DNA from: Nymphaea colorata
Taxonomy: Eukaryota; Streptophyta; Magnoliopsida; Nymphaeales; Nymphaeaceae
Assembly: GCF_008831285.2 (NCBI RefSeq)
Contig: NC_045147.1
Span: forward strand, 12,031,427 to 12,095,426
Reading direction: 5' to 3'
Length of the DNA stretch: 64,000 bases
Position 1 is the first letter of the stretch, and the number at the start of each line of letters is the position of its first letter. Shown here one piece after another: positions 49,301 through 59,414 of the stretch. The notes under the pieces are model-generated. The model searched no databases. It was not told the origin of the DNA and was given only the letters and a program-made list of their open reading frames with translations. The translations under genes and the position numbers were made by a program.

Positions 49301-52037
49301 TTGAAGATGTGGACATGACCGTGTACCTGTCCAATGACAATGTGTTCTCCATGCTCTAACAGTAAATACAATAGAACATCATCTATTTATTTCCATTTCG
49401 TGATAATGATAAGTAACTCGTGACACTTCACATAAAAGAGCAGAAAAGATATCAAAAGAATATGTTGATACCCGAAAACATAGAATATTTTCATCTTATG
49501 CATGATTTTGGTCGTACAGAAAACATCCGAAAATGCAGCTGGGCATGACAATATAGCCATAGACAAACTCACTTTTATTTGTTTCGATACCAACCATACA
49601 ACAACTTTGACCTCCTTCAATTCAACTTGAAGGGACCAATTCCTTTGCGAGGTGGCTAGAGGTCTTTGTCCCAGAATTATTAAACTGGTGATTACAAACA
49701 AGATAAGAAATATAATTTGCTACAAAGGAATCAGGGGAATACCTCAATAGGCAAAAAAATTATCAAAAAACAAAAAAAGAAAGACTTGATCTGATGGCTT
49801 CCCTTTTCACTGGCAAGACTAATGGTGAAAGATATAATGATCAATAGTCCCTGGGTGCACAAGACATAGCTTTCTACTGTAACTGGTTAATACATTTATC
49901 TAATACAATGCAGTAATTGAGAGTGAAAAACAGAAAAAAGGCTTCAGCTTAGGAATCTACCTGACAACATGTTGATCAACGGGAGTACCATTGCTTGAAA
50001 AGCAGTGTTAACTAAACGAAAATTAGGAAAGGACGATGATTATGTGGATTAAGATGAAACATTGTTGAACAGAAAAAAGGAATGCAATATTATGATGGAA
50101 GACATCAATTTGAGGAACAAGAAAATGTGAAGGTTGATTTCTTCAACCAATCATGCAAGCATATTCTTTGGAATACAGTGGTTTATGTGGCCATGTTTGA
50201 ATGAGCGGTAATAAAATGATAGACATTTACCACATCTTGTATGATGGCTTAGAAACGTTTGTCAAACCTATTTAGGTGGAACTCTAACAGCCACGTTTCT
50301 TTCTTTTTCTCAAAAACTTTAACCTGTTTAGATGAAACTTTAATGCTAAAACAAAGATATTAGGACTTAGCAAAAACACTTCGGATTAATGTTCCATTTT
50401 TGCGTTGCCATGCTATTTTCCTAAATTTTTGAGTCTTAGTTCCACTTCCATAAGTGGAATTCTATGCACTCAAAAATGGCCTGAGTGAATTTGAATGTTT
50501 ATGGAATATTAGACTTCATAGAATTCCGTGTTTTTGCATTATGAGCCTTCTCAGAAAGAGTTAGGCAGGCTGAAGGTAGTGGCAGAGCCAGAAAAATTGG
50601 CTGGAGGGGCAATTGTTTAAACAAACTCAAATATGATGGGGCACTGATATATATATAAGAATAAATATTTAAGATTTTTATTTAAAAATAAAAAACTTCT
50701 AAGAGGCTGGTGTGGGCAGTTGCCCACACCAGCTACAATGTGGCTACGCCACTGGATGAAGGAGAGAGGGAGAGGGTGATTTTTTGGTATTTTGAAAAGA
50801 ACTGACATATCAAAGCTAGGCGGTGATCTATTGGAAGTGAGAAGTTGAGCGGTGCTTTTGTCTTTCTTTTCTCAATTTTCTTTCCAGATCACTCTTAATG
50901 AAAGTCAAGCTACATGAAAGGTGAAAATTATTATTTCTAATTTGCAGTTGTGCTTAGAGTTTTTATTTCTGCAAATAAATTCGTTTATTATTTAAAAAGA
51001 TTTTGGCAGGAGTAAGCATTTTACTTAAAATTCAACTTCTCTTGTTCCACACATTGAGTCAAACATGAAGAAAAACGTCTGCCAGAAACATTCCTCCAAA
51101 CCTAACGATATGTTTTAGACATCCTTGTCTTTTGCCTTGAATGCGTGCCACGCTTCCACGACATTATGAAAAAGTTTAATCATGTATTAAAGTTTATTGA
51201 AAACATTTGAGGGAAATAGTTAGTTCTAGTGCTTCTTACCCTTTTTAGAACAAGAATCAAAGCTGTTTGAAGATGGGTAAAGATTTGCTACTAGAAGCCT
51301 CATGTCAATATCAAGGTGAATCTAGTTTTACCTAAAGTCTCTCATGCACATAAAGGATGTATTAGCTGGTTATATGCACAGGCCTGTGCACAATGCAAAC
51401 ATGCGCAAGTCCATGTGCATGACATGTACTCAAAGAGTGCACTCGGGACCCAATAAAAGTGAGTCAAAGAGACGGATGTAATGCACAGAGGGTTGTGCAC
51501 ACACGTGCCCGTAACTTGGTTAAATGATTAATTATCGGAGTTTCTTGTCTTTCTAAAGTAGAAAACAAAGTTCCTATGGGGTGACTTGAGATTGTCTAAC
51601 CGATGAACCCAAAAACAGTATGGGGTTTGTTACAGTAAACATGCAAAACCATGACAAAGTTCATATGGGGTGACTTGAGATTATCTAAACGATGAACCCA
51701 TAGACAGTATGGGGTTTGTTACAGTAAACATGCAAAACCATGAGGTGATGAAGATGGGTCTTCGCCTAACTGGCTACTGACCGTAGAGACTTGACAAGGG
51801 AGATCCAATTTTCTAGATTCAGATTTGAATATCTTAAATCATACAAGAATATGACCAGGATCTCAATGCATCAGATCTTTATCGAATCTCGAAGACTTGT
51901 TGAACAACGTCATACTCTCTCGGAGTCTATTCAATGATAGAACTGGTTAGACCTTACCAATGGATCCAAATTTTACTATATAAGTTCAGGGTACATATCT
52001 CAATAGTGGACAGGTTTGATTGCTGGATGGTTGAGAC
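46346..52037. other. Unit B non-coding block
   Basis: Collinear with the unit A spacer. It contains the MITE-like element (50578-50753, hairpin 50706-50733) and the 89-bp tandem pair (51565-51742). No gene is recognised; the frames at 48382-48759 and 49387-49701 are not conserved as protein between units. Confidence 0.6.
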
Positions 52038-52396
52038 TGTTGGATAGTGGTAGTGGCCATGAGCCCTACCCATTCATCTCGTAACTGCAAGGGGGCCCAC
52101 TTGCAGTTACGAGCTTTAATGCTCACCTAAAATCTCTCATTTACTGTAACCGCTGCTGGATTTGGGGAAAACCTAAGGGGCTGGCTATTTATATCCAGCG
52201 AGACTAAGTAATAGTTCGTTGATTACACATGAGGAGCCCCTTAGAAGGAAACCCCAAAAACTGACATACTCTTCAACTTCCTCCTCTTCCTCTTGTGTTG
52301 TTTACTATAGGGATGAGTTCTACATGGAACTAAAGCCGCTGGTGATCTTACAGGCGACGACTTTCAACTTCTGCTGCATCGTAAGTTTCTCCAACA
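52038..52396 (+). repeat. 5' LTR with 14-bp inverted repeat
   Basis: 52078-52091 and 52100-52113 are perfect inverted arms (CTCGTAACTGCAAG/CTTGCAGTTACGAG) around GGGGCCCA. TATTTATAT at 52186-52194 is a plausible TATA box. Confidence 0.88.
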
Positions 52397-52411
52397 GTGG
52401 TATCAGAGCCA

Positions 52412-53242
52412 TACGTATCGAATTCCAATAAGTGAAATTCGATCTTGATCATAGTGAAGCCTGTGAAGATCATATTACCTGCGTGAGCATGCTAGTCGCC
52501 TATGTATTATGCTGTTTAATCTCTAGCTCTTGAAATTAGTGCATGCTAGGCTATATTTATTCGAAGCATGATATATGCTAGCCTTAATTACTTTATGAAA
52601 CTCTCTGGTTTCTGTATTATGCCTGAACTACGCATTCTCTTTTCCAATGATTCTGAGAAAACGCGAACAGAGCCTGTTCTGTTCCTAAATCGCTCCACCG
52701 CTATGTCAAGAACTATGAACCTGCCCCTCAGGCGAGCAGTTGTAAAGGTTGCACAGCCTGCTATGCTCGACATACATCAAACTCAAAATTAAACAAACAC
52801 GTAAAAGAGAAGAAAATATATAACCTTGGCTCACCGTATGCCGATTGAGAGTCCGACCCAACAGCCTCATGGTAAAGGACGGGATTCTTCCGTCTGACCA
52901 AAGCTGAGATTTTCTCATGCTGGTAGCAGAGAGGCAACTTAAGTAAAGGACGAAAACCGCTTTTGAAGCCCTGCAAACCTCCTCTGTCGTTCCTCTGGGT
53001 CTGCCGGTGCACCTCTGTTTCAACGAGAGCAGAGATTGAGAGGTTGTCCTCCTCAGGATGGCAGCACAGAAACGTCGAGAACTGAGGAAGAGGCAGCGGC
53101 GGCCTGAAGCGCCGGACGAACCCTAATCTGAAAAGGATGGCTCAAAGTTGCTCTCTGCTAGTCGGACTCTACCTTTGCCGCCCTCTGTGCGGTAGAAGTG
53201 GAATAGAAAGACGACCTCACCGTGGCGGTGAAGGAAATCCGG
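52412..53242 (+). other. Leader of the non-autonomous element, upstream part
   Basis: Mixed content. From about 52690 it turns GC-rich and the minus strand is open in two frames (52706-53023 and 52761-53012) without a family I can name. It may be more captured host sequence. Confidence 0.35.
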
Positions 53243-53353
53243 GAGGGAATGCTTCTTGGCTCCAAACACCTGGCCGTAGATGGGCTCCATCCCCATTGCC
53301 AGGCCGGAGATGATGAAGAAGCCGGTGATGTTGGCGAAGCCGACGGCGGGCAA
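53243..53353 (-). pseudogene. DTX: Antisense MATE/DETOXIFICATION transporter fragment
   Basis: The minus strand encodes LPAVGFANITGFFIISGLAM followed by GMEPIYGQVFGAKKHSL, the signature N-terminal MATE block of plant DETOXIFICATION efflux carriers (usual form GFANITGYSVLSGLA-GMEPICGQAFGA). These 12-helix membrane proteins export organic cations, flavonoids or hormones. Only about 37 residues are clearly MATE; the frame then drifts into unrelated sequence. An in-frame stop lies just upstream (...SPLVKP, TAA). It sits about 850 bases inside the element's PBS and on the strand opposite to it. Confidence 0.75.
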
Positions 53354-54289
53354 AACCCTCGGTTAGGGTTTCACGAGAGGGGAGATGAACGCTTGATAGA
53401 GGAGAGCAGAGAAGGAGGCGACGGCGGCTGAAGGCGTGGTCCGTCGGTGGCTTGGCGGCGTGGTCCGTCGGTGGCGTGGCGGCGTGGGAAACCCAAACGC
53501 AGAAACAAAACTCTCTTCCCCTCTCTGGTTTTGGTCATGGAAGAACGGTGGAAGCTCCACCGTCGGTCGCACTAGAAGAAGAAAGAGGCACTCTCGTGAG
53601 GAGAGAGAAAAAGGGGCGAGAAATGAAGAAAAACGAGGGTTCGACGGATTTTCATATCAAATTTGAGAAATTACAAAAATAGTCCACCTTGTTAGCGAAA
53701 TTCTCGAAAAGGCTGTTATAAATTATAGAATTTAATGCCGCAACTTTTTTCTAAAACGTTTTTCAGAAAGAGGCTTGCGAAAGTTAATTTCGGTGAAAAC
53801 CTAGAATTTTATATGAAATTTCGAAGTGGTACCCTCTGAGTTATTATAAATTTCTGAAAGAGGGTTTCAAAAAAAAAATTGTTTTGCAATTTCAGTGGAG
53901 ACAGGAGATTTTATGTAAAATTGCATATAGGCACCACTCAAGCTTATTAAAATTTCAGAAAAAAGGGTTCTAAAAATAACTTTCAAAATAAGAAGGGAAA
54001 TTCACGGTCTAAAAATTTAATATTGAGTTTTCCTTGTTTTAAGTGGTACCTTGGAATGTTATTGGAGTTCTTTCGATATATTATTCTCCTTGTTGCTTTC
54101 CGTGTATTATTGCTTTACGTTTCTCATGGAATTGATTTAAAAATGACTTCAAAAGTGGGAGCCTCAAACTGGTGAAAACTGAAAAAAAATGGTTAGCAAC
54201 ATATTTGCATGCTTATGCAATTTTGTTATTTTTTGTGCATACATGACCCAATGGTGGCATAAACCTAGTGTTTCTACACTAACAAAATA
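53354..54289 (+). other. GC-rich then AT-rich interior of the element
   Basis: 53435-53482 holds a tandem 24-bp repeat (GTGGTCCGTCGGTGGC...GGCGGC). After about 53660 the base composition drops sharply to AT-rich. This marks the right edge of the captured host-like segment. Confidence 0.5.
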
Positions 54290-56170
54290 ATATTTGGATA
54301 TGGATATTATGTAGAAACATGTTCATATTGGATTTGAACTTGGATCCTTCTGTTGATATCATTATGTTTGGATCCACATTGAAATTGATCTGAATTTCAA
54401 TAATCATTTGGATTTTTTGCTTTGGATCTGATTGTTGCTTAAACCCATATTTGGATTCAGTTTGAATCATGACATATTCAGATCTAAATTTGTTTGGATA
54501 TTGGTTAAAAATCCATATCATGTTTATGTTGGTTCAAGTATATGTTATTATACTTGATTTATGAATATTCTTCGTCATTTTGGGTCTATGCAGATATTAG
54601 ATATGACCAAAGCTTTGAATTAAATATTCATTTAGTTGTTGAATTTTGGATCTCACACTAAACGTTGCACTCTTTTGGAGCATGATCTAATTTGACTTGT
54701 TCAAGATCTATATATTGCTTATATTAGATCTAAACATATTATGATGAACATTGATTTTTAGAGCTAATGGTTTTACAAGTTGTACATTTTCAATGTGTAA
54801 CACTAGAGTGCTAAAGATGAATTCCAGTTAGAAGGAATGATTATGTTATTGCATGTTGATATGCTAAGAGGTGTAAATCACCACTCTTAGACATGGTGAG
54901 ATCCTTATAACATTATGTTGGGTCGTGATACATTAAGATCCAAATTAACTTGGTTGAATCATTGGATTCAAATTCTCGTACTGTTACTAAACACAATATA
55001 TCATGTTTGCTTTTTGGATCCAATGATATTGTGATATTTGTTGTCCTTTTAGATTCAAATCATTCTAGAGTGCTATTGAACAAAGCTTTATTTACTCCAT
55101 TAATGAGGTGAACTTGTTTTAAAATATATATTCAAGAGGTGTAATGTAACACTCTTGGACTGGAACTGATATAAGTTTGAATGTCTTGATTTAAAGACTT
55201 ACTTTATTTGCTCTTAAGGGTGATGGATAAGTTTGGGTACAAACGTGCATCATCTCAAGGTAAAGAAACTTTTCTTGTTTCACCTTGTTCAACAGTTGGA
55301 CTATTGTTTGGATCCAAGCATGGTTATTGAAATCATATTGCACAATACTTCATATGGATCATTTGTATTTCAAATTCAGATTATTGTATTGTGGATATTG
55401 TTGGTTTGATCCAAATTTCCATATTTGAACTAATGAAATCCACATTACGTAAAGTTTAGTTGTAGATCTAAACTGACTTGTTTGGATATGTGAGAATAAT
55501 TCATATCCTGTTGTTTTAGTTCCAATATATGTTATCATGTTTGCCTTTGGATATGATCATATTGTAATATGTGTTGTCATTCTAAATTCAAAGGTGATTA
55601 TGGAGAATTATTGAATAAAGTTTCATTTTTTTTTTCCTTCTTAGGAAAATGAATTTGTTTTAATGCATACTCAAGAGATGTAATATAATACTCTTGGACC
55701 AAAATTCATATTGGCAAGAATGCATTCGTTTGTAGCTTTGTAGCACTAAAGTGCTAGTACATGATAACTTGTTTTTCTCAAAAGAGAGATGAGTTAGCAG
55801 TGATCCAAATATGGTTGTTGAATCATATTGTGTAATATTTCAATGAGGATCATGTGTTTTAAATATCATATTAGTAGTATTGTGGATATTACTAGTTTGG
55901 ATCTATGCTAATATAATCTGAATCTTTATATTCATGTGGCTTTTGGATATATGGTTAAACATCCATATCCTGTTTATATTAGATCCAAGCATATTATGTT
56001 ATTTGTTCGTTTCTAGATCAAACAAAGCTAGCTTGCTGTTTGAGGATGAATTTGATTTTAATTTTTCATGAGGTATAAAATAACACTCATGAATATAATG
56101 AGATCCACACTAATTAGATCCATATTGAGATCCTTGGAGATCTATAATGCATGTTAAATGCATATATAAA
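54290..56170 (+). repeat. Degenerate tandem array inside the element
   Basis: Related blocks recur: AAGAGGTGTAA...ACTCTTGGAC at about 54865, 55135, 55675 and 56070, and GGATAT...CCATATC-TGTTTAT at about 54500, 55480 and 55945. Spacing is a few hundred bases, with strong divergence. No coding content is seen. Confidence 0.55.
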
Positions 56171-56334
56171 AATGAAATGATATGTTTGCAAATACATATG
56201 TATTGGATACCCAAATAAAAGTAGGGTATATGATATTTTTTATACATGATTTTGAAGTGTTCGAATAAAAATAAAAGAGACAATATTCCAGTGGGAGATC
56301 ATAATACTAGAGGATCTGATTTATTTAGATAATC

Positions 56335-56480
56335 AGTTTGACAATGAACCGACTGAGGAACAGTTTGGCAATGAACCAACTGGCTAACAATCTGGCAATG
56401 AACCGACTGGAAAACAATTTAATAATGAATCAACTGTGCATGATTCGTATAATGATCAATCTGGTAATGAACCGATTGGG
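56335..56480 (+). repeat. Short repeat coding for GNEPTG-type peptides
   Basis: Roughly 27-30-bp units centred on GGCAATGAACCGACTGG. In one frame they read FDNEPTEE, FGNEPTG, SGNEPTGK and SGNEPIG, interrupted by a TAA. It may be the remnant of a repeated linker in a former polyprotein. Confidence 0.5.
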
Positions 56481-57149
56481 TAGTGATCTCTATGATTATA
56501 TGTGAATAATTGTTTGGTGATCAAGTTTGATTGATTGAATATGCTAATAAGCGGTCAAGTAATGAACCGACTAAAAATCAGTTTGGTATTAAACGTCCAA
56601 CTGAAGCTTATTAATGGTCTTATTGATCATCTTGTATGTGAATTGTTGATTGCATGCATGGGTTGTCAAAATTATGTATTGACCTTGATGAGTTAAATGA
56701 AACTCATTGTCTGAGAGAGTACATTGATGAAAATTATACAAGATGAACAGTGCTTGTATGATAGACTATGAGTAGATTGCTTATTCTCTTAAATAGTCAT
56801 AATAAAGATTAAGTGACACTAATCAAGTTGATGGCTATGTAAATATTTGATAAGTGGGAGCACACTTGAATATTTTCTTTGCTATGTTCGAAAGCTAATA
56901 TTATTTTGTCATATGATAATGCATTGCATGAATGCTATAGAACTCTTGTTGTTAAAAGGAGTTGAGTAATTGTGGAAAACAATTAAAGGAAATATATCAT
57001 TGGCTTTTGATGTATATTAGTTTGTGTGCTGGAAATGATACAAGCATCTAATTTAACTTGTCAGTATACATGGAGAGAGTCCAGGTTAGACTTATTTTAA
57101 GGCTGATATGTTCTCAGATATATGAATGAAATATATTCATATGATTGCT

Positions 57150-57330
57150 AGGTTGTTTTTGTTGTTGAACAAGAAGAGAATATGCATGTAGCCTTTATGG
57201 GGCTAGAAAAATCCTGGTTTATTAGCCTTTATGGGGCTAAAAAAATCCTGGTTTGCCTTTTTATGAGATAGTTGAAAAATATCCAGGTTGTTTTTGTTGT
57301 TGAACAAGAAGAGAATATGCATGTATATTT
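57150..57330 (+). repeat. Local direct repeats near the element's 3' end
   Basis: GTTGTTTTTGTTGTTGAACA plus the following 20 bases occurs at about 57150 and 57287. Between the copies lie two of GCCTTTATGGGGCTA-AAAAATCCTGGTTT. Confidence 0.75.
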
Positions 57331-57615
57331 CAAATGTGTACATGATTGCTAGCATTATTATCAAGAGAATTCTTGATGTTTTATATAAAACTTGTGGTCT
57401 ACATGGAACTAAGTTTTAATATGTTATAATGTGAAATATATTGAATACTTGAAAGGTTGCGATGGAAAACCGTTAAAAGGAAAACCTTGCTACAATCATT
57501 GAATGAAAATTCAAGTTACGATGGCCAAACCAATTATGGAAAATCTCGTAACTAAAAATTAAGAAAACCCACATACAGTGGAAGCAAACTGGCGGTCTCA
57601 TGGCCAAGTGAGAGA

Positions 57616-57985
57616 TGTTGGATAGTGGTAGTGGCCATGAGCCCTACCCATTCATCTCGTAACTGCAAGGAGGCCCACTTGCAGTTACGAGCTTTAATGC
57701 TCACCTAAAATCTTTCAATTACTGTAACCGCTGCTGGATTTGGGAAAAACCTAAGGGGCTGGCTATTTATATCCAGCGAGACTAAGTAATAGTTCGTTGA
57801 TTACACATGAGGAGCCCCTTAGAAGGAAACCCCAAAAACTAACATACTCTTCAACTTCCTCCTCTTCCTCTTGTGTTGTTTACTATAGGGACGAGTTCTA
57901 CATGAAACTAAAGCCGCTGGTGAAGAGTATGTTAGTTTACAGGCGACGACTTGCAACTTCCGCTGCATCGTAAGTTTCCCCAACA
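57616..57985 (+). repeat. 3' LTR, 11 bp longer through a templated insertion
   Basis: Carries the same inverted repeat at about 57655-57692. At 57922-57938 GAAGAGTATGTTAGTTT replaces GATCTT-type sequence of the 5' LTR. It is the exact reverse complement of 57836-57852 in the same LTR. Confidence 0.85.
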
Positions 57986-57990
57986 GAGAC

Positions 57991-58584
57991 CACCGCAAGA
58001 ACATTGACGTTCAGTAGCATTCAACAAAAAGTGTCACTAAACTAAAAGTATTAGTCTGCAGCAAAAACTGCAGCTGAAAGTAGTGAGTGTTTCCCTTCGT
58101 AGGTCTTTATAATCGTGGTCTCCGTTACCTAAACGCCTAAATCGCAGTCAAACAATGGCAATTTAAACCCTCCACGCCTGAAAAGGTGTTTCTTCAAAGG
58201 CACGGATGCCTTCCTGCGCCATTAAAATCGAAGAGGGTATTTCGTGTAGGGGACGAAGAGAAGGGAGGTGGACCAAGGGTATCCCGTGGAATTCCCAAAG
58301 TTTCCAACACCAAACCGTAATTAATATAAGTTTCCCATATATACAAATATGTGATAAAGATGGATACAGATCGTAATTAGTTTAATATTTCGTCCAAATG
58401 CGAACATCCACTTTCCTTGGTTCATTAACCCATTTATAGCTCATTTATTGCACAAGGCATAATAATCAATGCACGAGGCACGAACTGGCCCACTTAGTCG
58501 GCTTTGGACTGATCGGATGAAGCAGAAAGTAAAGGGAGAGAGAGAGAGATCTTAAAAGTTAAAGTTCTAAGAACGCCATTATTC

Positions 58585-58616
<32 letters not shown>

Positions 58617-59414
58617 TATCTCATATAAGTAGTTTAGAAACACAACTACTTTGTCAGTGTATCATTAATTTGCCCTAAATATACTTGTTGTTGTGTGCAA
58701 CCCGACCTAACCTCAGTTTTTCATATAGAACAAAGGAAATATCCTATTGCATTCAAATCATATATGAGAACATGGTTACACCTGGGAGGTTTGTAAGATA
58801 CACTTGTAAACAAACCAAAGTGTTAGAAGAAACCTTCACAGTAGTTTATTGAAGTCCAGAGACAGCCCGACCGTGAGGGAAGATGATTGTGTGATCGTCA
58901 TTAAATTAATTCACTGACATTGATTCTATTGTCACTAATGCTGTTCATGTCTAATGGGTGTACATTGCAGTCACAGAAGGAACTACCCATGCTCCATTCA
59001 TTAATGACGCTCATTGGTGGTTTTTTGAATGAACCATTGAATATTTTTTACATGTTTATGGGTCTAAAATAGAAGCATGGCAACCTGACAAACAAACTCG
59101 ATTGATTACGCTGACTAGAAAAATTTGAGCACAGTTTTGATTGGCATGTTAAGAATCAGAAATTAACCGTAGACGCATCATCGAAAGCATCAGCTTCTCA
59201 GACGCCATGGCATGGTTGTATGCTTGAAAAGAGAGAAGAAGTCATCTCTAAAGATTTTTCAGCTCTAGTGTTTTCACTAGGGATTCTTGTACTGCATCCA
59301 ATTAAGTTCTTAGCTTAAGCAGTCTGCTTTAAACAAGGAAAGAACAAAGTTTCACTACGATCATACATTCATATTTTATCTCCAGTATTCTCTCGTGAAT
59401 AAGACAATTGAGCC
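57991..59414. other. Unit B spacer upstream of the P450 copy 3 stop
   Basis: Collinear with about 26150-28047. It holds a (TA)n tract at 58591-58616 and a single copy of the repeat that is doubled in unit A. No genes are seen. Confidence 0.6.

Larger units (their letters stand above)
52038..57985 (+). mobile_element. Non-autonomous Copia-like LTR element with host fragment
   Basis: LTRs 52038-52396 and 57616-57985 (TGTTGGATAG...CAACA). Target duplication GAGAC at 52033-52037 and 57986-57990. PBS TGGTATCAGAGCCA at 52398-52411. Polypurine-like AAGTGAGAGA ends at 57615. The 5.2-kb interior has no protease, integrase, RT or RNase H that I can read in any frame. It begins with GC-rich host-like sequence (including a MATE fragment) and continues with AT-rich degenerate repeats. 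Unit A has the unfilled site (GGTTGAGACCACTGC near 26140). Confidence 0.9.

Noticed and set aside
52568-52792. 74-aa plus frame after the PBS as a Gag start
   Set aside because: No Gag motif, and it overlaps the edge of the GC-rich captured segment.
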